A stretch of 64,000 bases of DNA from Labyrinthula sp. Ha. Its lineage: Eukaryota; Sar; Bigyra; Labyrinthulida; Labyrinthulaceae. The stretch spans positions 992,001 to 1,056,000 of the forward strand of contig JAALGZ010000003.1 in the NCBI GenBank assembly GCA_015227615.1, read 5' to 3'. The stretch's first letter is position 1, and the number at the start of each line of letters is the position of its first letter. Both the position numbers and the translations under genes were made by a program. The notes under the pieces are model-generated. The model was not told where the DNA came from. It was given only the letters and a program-made list of their open reading frames with translations, and did not search any database. This document shows positions 21,189-33,900 of this stretch, piece by piece.

Positions 21189-22865
21189 ATGAAAACGGCT
21201 AAACAAGATTTAGTTGGGATATCTCTTTCTAGCACAAAAGAGAGCTTCCTAACAATTGCACCTAATTCATCTCTTCAAAACAACTTTTTTAAAGCTTTTA
21301 ACTCTGATTTTTTCCACGAAAGAGAGGAAATTGTTCACTCAAAGTCTTTTATATCAGAAACGGTTATTCCAAATCGAATTCTTCCTGCCCAAGCTCGAAA
21401 AGTAGACCTCAAACTTTGTAATATACCCCGAATTAAATTTACCGAAAAATACAAGCCAAAAATATTTTTTGATTTGCTTATTCCTTTAGATGTCTCAAGG
21501 GAAGTTCTACAATTTTTCGTACAATGGAATAAATACTTAAAATCCCTTAAACGAAGAAAGAAGTTAGAAAAACCAACAAACCAAGTATTAATTCTTAACG
21601 GAAACGCTGGATTAGGTAAGACGACTTGTATCAGAATATGTGCTGAAAAAGCATCCTTTCTAGTCAAGGAAGTAAATGCAAGTGATAACAGAAGCGTAAA
21701 TACGCTAAGGCCAGAAATTGAAAACCTAAGAAATAAAAAGCTGAACTCCTCAAGTCTGACAGGTTTAGATAAAAGAGAATGTGTTCTTGTTCTAGATGAA
21801 GCTGATGGTATAGATAAGGCTGTTGTGCATTTCTTAATTAGAATGCTGAAATCAACGAAAGAAAATGCTTTAAGAGACAGACCTTTAGTTTTCATTTGCA
21901 ATGATTTCTATGGCTCTGTTTTGCGAACCTTGACTAAAGAATTACAAGGGGTTCACCTTCTTAATGTTCGTGATAGAAGAAGTTCACTGGGGTTAAAGAA
22001 AAGATTAAAGTTTATTTGTGAGGAGGAAAATTTACCGGCGAATGGTGTTGATTTTATTCTAGAACATTTGAAGGAAGATATAAGAGCTTGTCTTAATTTC
22101 CTAGAGTATTTTAAACTTGGAAACAGGAAAAAGAGAAATACTTTAGAACTATGTAAACTTCTTCCTAAATGCATGAAGGATTCAAACCAAAGCGCAAGTT
22201 TCTTTGAAGTAATAAACGCCATTTTTCAGAAGAAGAAAAAAAGAGAAAAGATTCTGAAGAATTCTTGTTTAGATCTAGATCTTTGTTTGGCTGGATTAAA
22301 TCAAATTGTTCTTCAAAATCAGATCCACGACCCAGACTTTGCATGTCTTTCTGAAGTAATGGAGAATCTAAGCTATTTTTGTGTTGCTAATTCACCACTC
22401 TCATTAGTTTCTCTTGGACTGGAGGACTATATTCGGAAACTTGGAAAGTATGAAAGATTGAATTTTGCTTTTCCTAGTGATGTTCTACAATTTAAAAAGA
22501 ACAGATTTACAAATCTAACTCTTGTTCAAGGAAAAGAACTTAGCAGAAGGCATTTGCATTCTTTTGTTCAAAGTATTCTAACAGAAAAGCCATCATACAA
22601 GAAAGATTCACTGTGTAACCTGGGAGAATCTTCTTTTAGTCAACTATTTAGTTTGAAAGAAAAAGGAGTGAGAGAACCAAGTTTTACACCAGTGAAAAGG
22701 AAAATTGAAAAGAAGACACACTTTTTATCAGAACGAATAGAGAATAAAGAAAATCACAATGGAAACTCTGGACAGAAAATTGTGTACTTTAAATACCAAA
22801 CAGGTTTTGCAAATGCAGTTCGAAGAAAAGTTACAATAAGTGAATTCTTTCCAGTGAAAAAGTAG
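21189..22865 (+). CDS. CTF18: CTF18, large subunit of the alternative RFC clamp loader
   Basis: A single-exon 558-residue AAA+ ATPase. TEKYKPKIFFDLL (85-97) is the RFC box near the ATPase start, followed by Walker A NGNAGLGKTTC (137-147), NASDNRSVNTLRPEIE (163-178), typical of CTF18/RFC1 large subunits, Walker B VLVLDEADG (199-207) and sensor-1-like VFICND (234-239). The C-terminus YFKYQTGFANAVRRKV (about 531-548) matches the terminal motif through which CTF18 binds CTF8-DCC1 and ties the loader to DNA polymerase epsilon; it excludes RFC1 and ELG1. CTF18-RFC loads and unloads PCNA and supports sister-chromatid cohesion and checkpoint signalling. The protein is shorter than yeast (about 740) or human (about 970) homologues, mainly in the N-terminal extension. 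It converges with the kinase gene, with 61 bp between stop codons. Confidence 0.93.
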   Translation: MKTAKQDLVGISLSSTKESFLTIAPNSSLQNNFFKAFNSDFFHEREEIVHSKSFISETVIPNRILPAQARKVDLKLCNIPRIKFTEKYKPKIFFDLLIPLDVSREVLQFFVQWNKYLKSLKRRKKLEKPTNQVLILNGNAGLGKTTCIRICAEKASFLVKEVNASDNRSVNTLRPEIENLRNKKLNSSSLTGLDKRECVLVLDEADGIDKAVVHFLIRMLKSTKENALRDRPLVFICNDFYGSVLRTLTKELQGVHLLNVRDRRSSLGLKKRLKFICEEENLPANGVDFILEHLKEDIRACLNFLEYFKLGNRKKRNTLELCKLLPKCMKDSNQSASFFEVINAIFQKKKKREKILKNSCLDLDLCLAGLNQIVLQNQIHDPDFACLSEVMENLSYFCVANSPLSLVSLGLEDYIRKLGKYERLNFAFPSDVLQFKKNRFTNLTLVQGKELSRRHLHSFVQSILTEKPSYKKDSLCNLGESSFSQLFSLKEKGVREPSFTPVKRKIEKKTHFLSERIENKENHNGNSGQKIVYFKYQTGFANAVRRKVTISEFFPVKK

Positions 22866-22926
22866 AGTCGGGAAATAATTATTTTAACACTAACCTAGTC
22901 AAAAAAACAACTATCTAATACAATAA

Positions 22927-24390
22927 CTATGACTCGACAACTGGATTTATAAGAACCTCAGCTTCTGTTCCTAAAGCTGTGTTCCTAACATGAATATCTC
23001 CACCTAAATACTTGGCAAACAACTTACTTATGGGTAAACCATAACCTAATCCAGCTATTGGCATACCGCCTTCATAAACAAAATCCCTTCCCTTTCGATC
23101 TAGACTTTCAAACAACTGAACAGAATCACTTTCAGATGCAGTTGTATACATAAAGCTCCAAATCTTATTCAACTCACTTTCCTTAATTCCACCACCTTCA
23201 TCTCTAACAAATATTTTAACTACGTTTCCTTTAACTTTTTTTATTTCAACTTCAATTTCACTAAATTCAAACTGGGATGATGAGTTATTCTCAATAGTTG
23301 CTTTCATACTATTTTTCAGCAACTCGAATAAAATATGATGCAAGTGAGCCGGTATGTAAGGAAAGGTTAAATCGTCTGCAGCTTTTTCTAGTTCCTCTAA
23401 TCCTTTAATAGTAACTTTTGGTGATATTCCATACCACTGAACGCACGCACTTGTTGCAGATTTAATAGCAGATTTGGTTATCTCCAAAGGCGAAGTTTTC
23501 AAGCAGATTAAACCAACCCATTCCGGAATATGTTCATGCAAAGCAACGTGCTGACCAATTAGAACTCTAATTCCAATCCTTGAAAGAAGAAAATCATCCA
23601 AAAAATATTGCAATCTACTATGTTCATTAGAAAGACAAAATGTGGATGATGAATCATGTTCAGCATGCTTCTGTTTTAGTTGATACAAACCTCTTGCCAT
23701 TGTCCAAAGAGTACCAGAATGTCTTTCATAAATTTCTTTAACCAAAGCAGTAAATCTTCTCTCTTGTAGAATATTCTTAGGTTGTGGAAACGAATATAAA
23801 TCCTTGAAACTATCCACATACCAAGAACGAACTTCTTTGATAGAAGGCAAATCAGAGGATCCATACGGAAGATTTTCAAGTTCAACAGCACACTTGGCCA
23901 AACGTATTTTTAGTTCATGATGAAGGAATACAGAGGCCTTTAATAATGTCTCGTTATTATTATCCCCAGTTGGCTTTATTTTGATCATGTCGTTTAACAA
24001 GACTCTTGACTCAGATTTCTCGGCATAAGAATATAGAATATCTTGAACATTATCAGCTGTTATTTCTTCTTTTTGATAGCGCTTCGGGGGTGTTGCAAGA
24101 TCTGAATTTGACAGCCATCTTTTTGGGCGTCTGAATCCTCTAAATTTATTCATTTCTAGAAATTCTCTTGCAGCGCTCTTTTTCTGAGTTTGATCATTTT
24201 CAAAAAATTGACCTTCTAAAAGTTCTGCTGCATACGCAGGGATAGAAAATTGTCTAAAATGTTGGTTTGATAAAAACCTTATTCTTCTCCGCAATAGATG
24301 CGTCATTGGATTTGCTGTTCTTGTTTTCAATGGAACTTCTGTGAAATTTCTACAGGTTCTAATTTTGGGTAATTGGAATTGTACCGGCAT
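22927..24390 (-). CDS. Mitochondrial pyruvate/branched-chain 2-oxoacid dehydrogenase kinase (PDK/BCKDK family)
   Basis: A single-exon gene for 487 residues. The N-terminus is long, Arg-rich and nearly free of acidic residues before position 55 (LLRRRIRFLSNQHFRQ), fitting a mitochondrial presequence. The regulatory helical domain includes FLDDFLLSRIGIRVLIGQHVAL (263-284). The GHKL ATPase domain has the N box HHILFELLKNSM (351-362), G1 DEGGGI (397-402), G2 GLGYGLP (447-453) and G3 GTEAEV (474-479). These kinases phosphorylate the E1 subunit of pyruvate or branched-chain oxoacid dehydrogenase and switch off carbon entry. SRIGIRVLIGQHVAL favours PDK, while ALHEHIPEWVGLICLK resembles BCKDK, so the substrate is not decided. 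Family members usually have about 400-430 residues; the extra length is N-terminal. Confidence 0.92.
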   Translation of the reverse strand: MPVQFQLPKIRTCRNFTEVPLKTRTANPMTHLLRRRIRFLSNQHFRQFSIPAYAAELLEGQFFENDQTQKKSAAREFLEMNKFRGFRRPKRWLSNSDLATPPKRYQKEEITADNVQDILYSYAEKSESRVLLNDMIKIKPTGDNNNETLLKASVFLHHELKIRLAKCAVELENLPYGSSDLPSIKEVRSWYVDSFKDLYSFPQPKNILQERRFTALVKEIYERHSGTLWTMARGLYQLKQKHAEHDSSSTFCLSNEHSRLQYFLDDFLLSRIGIRVLIGQHVALHEHIPEWVGLICLKTSPLEITKSAIKSATSACVQWYGISPKVTIKGLEELEKAADDLTFPYIPAHLHHILFELLKNSMKATIENNSSSQFEFSEIEVEIKKVKGNVVKIFVRDEGGGIKESELNKIWSFMYTTASESDSVQLFESLDRKGRDFVYEGGMPIAGLGYGLPISKLFAKYLGGDIHVRNTALGTEAEVLINPVVES

Positions 24391-26737
24391 TATTTAGAAC
24401 GTGTCAGATAGCAGCTGAATACTTAGGAGTTACACTTGTGGTAACGCACCGTTTTGTTTACCGCGCTGTTGAGCCTATAGGCACAGAGCGAGTGTTTGTT
24501 GAGGATTCATTCTAACACTCGAAGCGTATTCCTAGTAACTAAGTAAGGAATGAGCTATTTCTTGAGGAATTGACTGAGGATATTTGAAGTGCTTAGAATC
24601 CTTATGGAGATACTCAGTATGGACTTTCTATTTCATAACTGAGTTCTCAAGATCCTCAAAATTTCAATAATTTGCTTGTAGTGAGTTTGAGTTTGAGGGC
24701 AATCTATTCTTCAATGAAAATATTCCTTAGTATATATTTCTAGTTAAAAAAGCAAATCTTTCTCCCGGTTTGGTATTCGATCACGGTTCACGGAATGAGT
24801 CCAAATATTATACACATGGTATCAGATTGTTTCAAGGACCTTCATCCGAAGCAAGACTTAGTCATATCGAGGATATATTTTTCATAATAGACTTAAGCCT
24901 CTGGTTGGAGCCACAAAAAAATATCTAAAGCGCTGACTCTGCCAAACATAAACACACACAAGACTTGGTAGACTGAAAAAGAAAACACAGGTTTACTTTG
25001 AAGAAGCAATAATACTTGTGTGAGCTGTTTATACCTTAGATGTAAAGCTTCAGCCAGAAATATTATCATTTATTTCTTTTATGATGTTATATTACCTCAA
25101 TAAAATTTGAAGAAGTAAAAAGGGCAACAATTAACTGCAAAGTCATTAAGGCACGACAATCATTAATGTTTATTAACTTCGTAGCGCATTCAAAATTTCC
25201 TGCACTCACCCGCCTTTACAATTCATCTTTCAGAGAGTTATTTTATGTCATATCAGAAGCCTCTCAGTCCTTGAAAATTCTATGATGAGGTAAAATAATA
25301 ACTACAAATTTTGAATAATAAAGGATTGAGTTCAAACTGAAGGAAACAACTGAGTCAGAAAACATACCCATCTAAAAGCTAGACTGTTGCTGTGCTTGTT
25401 GTAAATATTGGTGATAGAAGCATAAAGTTAATCAATTAGAATTAACATAATTTTATGCTTTGTTCATTGGTATCTGAAACCCTGCCAAACAAGAAACCTG
25501 AATGGGATCAAAGAAGACAAGAGAAAAGGAAATTAGGTGATATCAGAAGAATTTCAACAAAAATAAGGCGCAATTCCAACACTTTTCCATTGGCTTCTGT
25601 TTGCGTCTATCAAATTGAGGGAGTTTTTGACCGAATCTTACTATTTGTGAGAGTTTTTTGAAGATTTAGTGTTCAAGAGCAAAAGGTAGGTTCTGGCTAT
25701 CTCAATTTCGATGCTCAAAGTTTACTGGCGTCAGTTTCTTTCCCATAACTTCAAGGGGTTATTGCAGGATACCTTTTTAATGCCATTTCTTCCAATAGTG
25801 CAGAGTCCATATCATCCTCTGCTCTCGTCGATGGGTGCGACCTTTTGACTTTTTCAACTGAGGTGCTTCCGGTGTATTATAGGTAACCTTTGTCTGTTGG
25901 ACTTAAACCCCTCTGGGTACAATTGTTATTTCAAATTGTTTTTTTTTGGAAACTGGGGCTTATTCACTTTCTCTCTTGCTTGATCTATCTCTCTGTGTCA
26001 AGTTTTGTTTGGAAAGAAGAACTTGGGCCATTGCCGGATTGCTGGGAAGCATTCACTCTTCGAATAGTATCTCTTTTATGGTTTTCCTGGAAAACTATAA
26101 ATATTGCAGTTACCCCGGTTAGGTCTGCTTTTTTATGTTATTCTTGTCATTCATATCCAAATTTTTTTTCGATAGTCTTACCCCTTGAGGCGTTATAGGT
26201 CTTCTAACTCATATGAGAAAAAGTGAACAGTATAGTTTTTCTATGTGTAAGTCATCAGTTAGTTGAGGTGTCATATGCTTTAGATTAAGATATTTCTGGA
26301 GATTTCGTGAAAATCATATCGTGTGTTTTGCATTTAAATAGGGTTAGTTTTATCAAACTTAGACCCCCTTTTTTCCAGGGTGTGAATCAGACTCTTCCAA
26401 GATGGCTTGGATACATTACACCTGTTTTCAAAGTTATAGTTACCTAGCCCTATTGAGGGATGGGCATTTGATTATTTGTTTACTTTGCTCTCGAGCTGTG
26501 TAACATAATAATCTAAGCTTCAAAGTCAAGTCTATGTCTAACCACGGCATCTAATTTTATACCAACTTGTTGCCATTTACTTTCTCGACGTCCAGCTATC
26601 TCGATTCTTGTACCAAATACTATGGCCCAAGAGAGTTATCGGCAGAGTCATCCCCTACTTTATCATTAACTTCTCTTCAAGAGGTGGTCCGAAACCAGTA
26701 TTTATCAGAAGCTCAAAAAAAATGAATTTTCAAGTTT
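24391..26737. other. Gene-free stretch between the kinase gene and the Copia element
   Basis: About 2.3 kb. The part from about 25440 to 26700 is less A+T-rich and strongly T-biased on the plus strand, with unremarkable open frames (25455-25661 without recognisable domain; 25890-26198 hydrophobic, no motif). It may be decayed older sequence into which the Copia element inserted. No RNA gene is seen. Confidence 0.4.
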
Positions 26738-26742
26738 CATAA

Positions 26743-26820
26743 TGTTATAGGTTTGAAATATATTTAGTTGTTAGTAGATTTTAATATATAAGCCAAATTT
26801 GAAAGAGATGCTTCGTAACA
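26743..26820 (+). repeat. 5' LTR of the Copia element (78 bp)
   Basis: It starts TGTTATAGG and ends TCGTAACA. It matches the 3' copy except at two positions. The sequence just after it (AGGTTAACAGCC) is the expected place for a primer-binding site. Confidence 0.95.
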
Positions 26821-29800
26821 AGGTTAACAGCCGAAAGAGCACGAAAAATATATTAAAAAGCTCACAAGATGGAAAAAGAGAATATTATATTAAAGAAAAA
26901 AGAAGATTATATTTGCTGGAAAGATTATGTTAGTTTAGTTATTGATAGTAAAGAATTGAGTGAAGTGTTTGAAAAGGACGTAGAAAGTATAAAAGCGCAG
27001 AAAGCAAAGGCGCTCACTATTATAAAAAAGCATCTTGACTTTAGTTTGCACCATGTGCTGCATGGTATCCATAACCCAGTGGAAGCATTTGACTCGCTTG
27101 AAAAATATTGTATTGGAAATAAGGAGATCAAGTTAATGCATCTAGAGAATGAATTAGATAATGTAAAAGGCAGATTTTTCTTGGAGAAAATAAATAATTT
27201 CAATATCAATTATAGAAACTTCGTTATATTAGGTGGAGAAATGGCAAACAATAAAGTCATTTACAAACTTCTGAATCTTGCTCCAGCTACTACGAGTGTT
27301 GAATTATTGAAACATGATGTGGAAGTAAGTGTTTCAGGTGGAAGAAGTATGACTTACAATGAAGTGTTCACTAAATTGCAAAGAATAACAGAAATTAATC
27401 AAGAGCTGTACCTAAAGAAAATGAAATCAACAAGTGCGTTTTTGTGCCTTAAATGTTATCACCCTGGTCATAAGAAATATGATTGTAATAATGACTGGTA
27501 TTGCAATTATTGTAAAAAGAGCAGACATGGTCAGTTTAGCTGCAGAAACAAGATAAAAAACGAGAACCAAAACGAAAATAACAATAGTTTTGCAGGTGTT
27601 TTTATTGGGATGTTAAAGAATGTTGACTTTACAATAAATAGTGTACAAAGAGGTTCACAATCTGGTTCTAGTTTAATACTTGACTCTGGAGCAAGCTACC
27701 ACGTCTGTGGAGAAAATCATTTGGGAAATTTTACTGAAATTCAAGAGCTAACTGTTCCGAAATATGTTAGTACTGCAGGAGGAAGAGTTTATGCAAGTTA
27801 CAGAAAAGGAAAGTTCGAAAGTGTTTTGGAAAATGGTAAAAGGATTATATTGAACGATGTATTTATTTTTAAAGAACTACAGGTATTTTTAATTTCAATT
27901 GCAGTGTTGTTAAACAGAGGTTTAATTTTAGTAGCTAAAGAAAATGAGTTCACTATTCTGAAAGAGAACAATATTATTTACAAAGCTCAAAAATCTATGA
28001 ACAATTTGTTTTTAGTTAAATGTAAAAGTTTTGAAAGTGACAAAGTAATGGCAATGAAAAGTTCTAAAAAGAGTCTTTTGCATTATCATATTCTATTTGG
28101 ACATCAAGGAGAAAAAGCATTTTTAAATACGATGAATTATTTTAACATTGAATATAAGAGAAAGGATATTGAAAACTTAATATGTGATACTTGTAATAAA
28201 GTTAATCTAAAAAAGTCGGTCATAAAAAAGAACAATGCTGTAGGATTTAAAGCTGAACCTGGAACAATGTTTGTCCTAGATACAGTTGCTGTGTTAGCTA
28301 CATCCCGAGCAGGAAATATTGGTTTTTTTTTAGTAACAGATGTAGAAACAAAGTACAGATATATTTATTGTTATAAAAATAAATCTGAAGTTGCTGAAGA
28401 AGTTATTAATTATGTAAAAAAGTTTCAGAGACTGTCTGGTATTAATTTAAAACAAATGCATTCGGATCAAGGAACAGAATTTGTAAACCAAAGAATTATA
28501 GAATTTTGTGCACAAGAAGGAATAAAGTTTACTACTTCAGCAGCTTACGTCCCACAACATAATGGGATTGCTGAAAGATCTAATCAATATATTTTATCAA
28601 AAATGAGACAATTAATAAATATGTTAGAAATAGAGAAGTCGTTTTACTGGGACTTTGCTGCGTACTATAGTGTTTATATAACAAATAGAGTTACAGAGGG
28701 TGGAACAGACATATCTTCTTTTGAAAGAATTTACAATAAAAAACCAAAGTTATATAGGTTTTATATTTTCGGTTCACTTATTGTTTATGTACAGAAAACC
28801 AAAAATAAAATACAGAGTAAAGGAACATACGGATAGTTTATGGGTTATAACCCAGCTACTGCAGAAGCTTTAATTGTGGATAAAATTAGTAGACACTTGA
28901 TTAAAACACGAGACTTTAAATCTATTCGAAATTCTGAGAATTTGTTTGGTAATGAGGAGAAAAATATACAGTCTGAAACAAAGAATCCATTAAACATTGG
29001 AGTGTCTAATCAAAATGAAAATACAATGCAACTTGAAACAAATGAAATTGATAATGATACGTTACAAAACGAAAATAATGAAGACAATTATGTAAGAAGA
29101 AGCACTAGAGCAACAAAGGTGCCTGACAGACTCACCTATGATCAGGCAAATATTAGTAATCTTTTCTTATTTGAGGAAGCAGGTTTTGTTTTTCAATTTC
29201 CTGAGCTATTTAATTATGCTACTGCTTTGGTCTCGAAAGATTTTACTATACCAAAAAGTTTTCATCAAATTAAATATAAACCTGAATCAGATAAATGGTA
29301 TGAAGCTTATGATAAGGAACTCAAAAAGATAGAACTAATGGGAAAAATGGAATTAGTAAATAATGAAAAATTGAAAAATAAACAGAATGTGATACCTATA
29401 ATGGAATTGTTTTCTAAAAAGTATGACAACATTAGTAAACAAAGTATATTCAAGTGCAGATTTGTTGCTAGGGGAGATCTCCAAGAAGACTATCTTAAAT
29501 TTTACTTCCCAGCAGGCAGATTAGAATTGATAAGAGTCTTTATTTTTATAGTAGCAAAAGAAAATTACTTGTGGACTCAATTAGATATTGGGAATGCGTT
29601 TCTGAATGCTAAACTTGATACAGAGTATCTGTATTCTCTTCCTCAGAAACTGAAAATACAACATCCAAATAAAGCGTGGAAAAGTAGTCAGGTCATTTAT
29701 GGTCTTAAAGAAGCACCACTGTATTGGCACAAAGAAATTAGTGAGAAGTTAGAAAAAGCTGGATTTATTATCAATCAAAAAGAAAGAACTATTCTTAAAC

Positions 29801-30833
29801 ACAAAGAAAAATGTATCATTGGTCTTATTTATGTTGATGACATTTTATTTGCAGGTAGAGAAGAAAAAGAGTTAAAGTGGATTATTTATATTTTAGGAGA
29901 ACATTATAAAGTCAAACAAACATTTAATGTGAGTATCTATGTGGGTTTTGAAATTACATCTGACGAAAAATATTTGTACCTGACGGCAAAAAATTACATC
30001 AATAATTTATGTGAGGTTTTTGAAACTCAAACTGAAGAAGGTATCCCACATGCAGTCAAAGAATGGGCTGATAAAGAAATAGATAGTGAAGTTCTTGAAC
30101 AGAAGAAAAAATACCAATCCATAATTAGTACTTTAACATACATTAATCGTGTGTGTAGACCAGATATCACTTTTCAAGTAAATGTTCTAGCTCAATGCAT
30201 GAACAAACCTACTAAATTTAACTTTAACTATGCGAAAAAGGTAGCAAAATATCTGCTAAAGACAAAAAACATGGGTTTGAGATATACAAAGGGAGAACAT
30301 GTTTTAAATATAGAGATGTTTTGTGACGCGTCTTATGGTATGTTAAAGGGTGGGAATTCTATGACCGGATATGTTCTAAAAGTCAATAAACAAGTGGTTT
30401 TATACAAGAGTAAAAAACATAAAACAATAGCGACAATCTCAACAGAATCTGAAATATTAGCTTGCTCGTTAGCTGTCAAAGAAATTAAATGGTTAAAGAT
30501 AATTCTCAATTTTTTTGGTCTGAAGTTTGGTAGTGGTACCATTAAGAATGACAATTTGGGAGCAGTAAAAAAGCTAGGAGTACAAGCATCTTACAATGGA
30601 ATTAAACAACTGGAAATTGAGCATTATTTTATGAAGTAAGTGATTGAAGAAGAAGGATGGATCGTCGAGCATGTTTCTGCGAATAAGAATGATGCGGACA
30701 TTTTAACGAAACCAGTGAGTAAGAAGTGGTTCATCGAAAACAGAGACAAATGAATGTGTAAAGGAAAAGGGAAAGAAGAATAAAAAGTTAAAAAATGTAA
30801 TATAAAAAATACAAGGGAAAAAAGGTAATTGTA

Positions 30834-30911
30834 TGTTATAGGTTTGAGATATATTTAGTTGTTAGTAGATTTTAATATATAAGCCAAATTTGAAAGAGAT
30901 ACTTCGTAACA
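30834..30911 (+). repeat. 3' LTR of the Copia element (78 bp)
   Basis: Same length and termini as the 5' copy. A purine-rich tract (AAGGGAAAAAAGG, about 30813-30825) just before it is a plausible polypurine primer. Confidence 0.95.
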
Positions 30912-30916
30912 CATAA

Positions 30917-33900
30917 ACTAAATGGCATTAGAATTCTTAATCAAATTACATCAATCCTATGTAATTTCCCAGCCTTTGAGAGGTCACAATGCTTATATTT
31001 GTCCTGTGTAATATATCCTCCTTGGTTTTCTTGTGATTTAGATGAATCTTGGCTATGTTTATCTATAACCAATTAACGAAGGGCACGAATAGTAGAAGAA
31101 TAAAGTTATTTAAGGTATCTAAGCTAAAAGAAAGCACCGGATAAGAGTACATGTAGCAATTGCTACCAACCTATGGTTCCAAGGCCATGTATCGGTTCCG
31201 CTGATTTTCTACATAGACTGGAATCGTTCTAAATATAAAACCTTTTTAGGCTTTCTGTTTCTCTGTATAGCAGAAGAACTACAAGTGGGGTTGTTTTATT
31301 TGTCATATGTCCTAAATTTCTTGTATTTTCTTGCCCTTAGTCATTTGTTATTTTGTGTGAGCAAATATATCTTAAGAGGAACTTCCTGCTTTCTGCTTAT
31401 TATATGCTGCTGCTAATTAACTTATTCCTATACATAGCGTTAATATGTTTCTTGGTGTATTTTATCTAAATATAATTTGGTTTTCAGTTTTACCACTTTT
31501 AATAGCAGAAGAGTTTGCAGTTTGACCATTTGGCATGGGTTTTAATATTGGTAGTTACTAGTAGCATTCTATGATGTTTGCCCCAGAAATGAACCCGGCA
31601 TCGTACTGTGTATAACTTGTCTCGGTATTTGAGCATTAAAAATATTAAATTCAACTCACAAACCTTATTCCGTTCTTGCCTTTTAGTCTTGCAAATTGCA
31701 TAAGAGTATCATGAATATATTATTTTAGTAACATCACAGGCAATTCGACTGAGGACATCATGTCTGAGCAGTTTGGTGTCTTTTGATCCGTATGTTTGAT
31801 AAATTACTAGGGTAACAAGGAATTTTGCCCAAAGATTTATACTAGGTTCAACAATAATTTCACCGGCTCGCCAAAATTCTCTTACCTAGAATATCGCCAT
31901 ACTAACTTTATAGAAAGAGATATTTATTTATTGATTTATATGTGAAAGTTGGACTTAGTTCATCTTTTTTCTAATCACATTAAAAAAGTTTTTAGCCGGA
32001 ATAGTTAAGGATAAAGTTTTTATAGACTTGGATTTATGGTACAAGTGCTTAGTACTCCGGCTATCTATTCATAGATATCAAACTGTTTACTGTAATAATA
32101 TAGATTTTTCAATTCCATAGTTGTTACCCAATGTTCATTACAAAGCTAATGCCATTTCTAGAATTGTCTACCAAGTATTACCAAGGGTAAATATATTATA
32201 CTTCTCACTCATGTCTTTTGATAATACTCTTCAAGTACAAATCAATGTCATTGCTAATGGTGAAACAAACCTAATATTGAGGAACTCACTTAACTTTCCC
32301 ATAGCAAATGTAAGAATTGCCATGTGTAGTACTAAATGAAACCCCGTTAATGTATTTTACTGTTGAGATACTCATTCGATTCTCTAATTGGAAATATGTA
32401 ATTTCAATTTTCTACCACAATTACTTTTCCTCTAGTTAGGAAGCTTTTATTTAGTTTTTAAATTTTAAATTTTGCTTGGATCTAATAGTTTTGCTGAAAA
32501 AAACATTTGAATTTATGCATGAATCATTTTGCTTGTACTTTTGCCAGATGTTCATTCATCCACCAGGATTATATGTTGAGCCACAAATCGTAAAAATTAT
32601 ATTTTTATCTCGGAATATGAATCAAATGTAGTACATTAAATCTGTTTTCTTGGTAAATTTGTTTCTATTGACATAAGTAGAGTAACGGAGCATTAATTGT
32701 AGAAACAGGTAGTCGTTAAACCCCAGCTTAACATAGTTGGTAAGGCTTGGATGTCGGTATATCTTAATTATGTAGGCCTGGTAAAAATTTTAGTAGTGTT
32801 GATATGTTAGCTGCTGCTAATTGTGTTAATTAGGATAGAATGAAAGGTTAAAATGCTGAGATCATCATAGGGAGGCAAAGTAGCTCAAGGTATAAATTGG
32901 GCTTATTAACCTGATATAGAGTTCTTGAAAAGAAAAAAAAAGAACAAAATATAATACTTAGGAAATTGTTCAATTCAGGATCGTATTTTTTTGCTAAAAT
33001 CTGCCACAATTTAACATCAGTTCTAAAACATCTATTTATTTTAATTCTGCGTCCAGGAAATATTATTATATTATACAGTTGCAATGAAGAAGTGAACTTT
33101 TGGGCTTCTCAGCCCGCTGCAAGGTAAATTTTCATTTGAAAGCTCTCCTTATTTTCTTGACAGTAACCAAAGTAGTTAAAAATAACTCCAAGTATATTAA
33201 AATTAATTTTCCCTAGTGAGAATCAATATTTTTAAAATGGTGAATCAAAGACATACACATTCCTACTATGCCAAAAGTTCTGCATGTAGAGTCTTTATAA
33301 TTCAAGTAGCATTAAACAAGGCCTTAACATGGGTAGCGCGTAAATAAATGTACATGTTTTCAGGTTGATACACTTGCTATTACAGATTATATTTTGAGTT
33401 TGAATAAAATTATCTTATTTTTATGAGTTCCAAGAGTTTTATCAAAGGGTCCCAAATAAACACTTAATATATACCTGTCAATATTAAGTCAAGAGATGCA
33501 TTTATTTATAGCTAGGTAATTTAGCAATACTATTTTCTCAGAAAAAACGTCCTCACAGACTCTCAATAATACCCACTAACAGGAATAAGATAGTTTAATT
33601 CTGATTTAGTTCGTAAGATACTAGCAAACTCATTCTCGTATGATAATTCAAATTTGATCCTTACATTCAACTTTGCAATACAATCTTCACTATATGTGTT
33701 TATTCGGTATCTCAGCTCTGATAAAAAGATGTTAAACAAAAATTATCTTGAACAATTTCTTGATGAAACAAACAAAGACTAACATCTTAAGACTATATCC
33801 GAATTCTGTTCCCTAAGAATAGAAGTTTATTTCAATGCAACAGCGCATACACTGTGGGCTATATTGAACACAATATTCCCAAATACTAATATTTTACCTG

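Larger units (their letters stand above)
26743..30911 (+). mobile_element. Ty1/Copia LTR retrotransposon, nearly whole
   Basis: A 4169-bp element bounded by two 78-bp LTRs (TG...CA) and a perfect 5-bp target duplication, CATAA, at 26738-26742 and 30912-30916. The internal parts are in Copia order: a Gag-like region with zinc knuckles (CLKCYHPGHKKYDC and CNYCKKSRHGQFSC, about 27.45-27.55 kb), aspartic protease (LDSGASYHVCG, about 27.68 kb), integrase (HHCC region about 28.1 kb and catalytic core to about 28.7 kb), reverse transcriptase (YVDDILFAG, about 29.83 kb) and RNase H (about 30.3-30.7 kb). Integrase before reverse transcriptase places it in Ty1/Copia. It carries about two breaks in the coding region. 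The LTRs differ at 2 of 78 positions, so insertion was fairly recent. Confidence 0.95.

Noticed and set aside
24550-24573. Another ATGAGCTATTTC start resembling the MSYF family, upstream of the kinase gene.
   Set aside because: The frame ends after seven codons and nothing downstream resembles the family. With this base composition one or two such starts are expected by chance.
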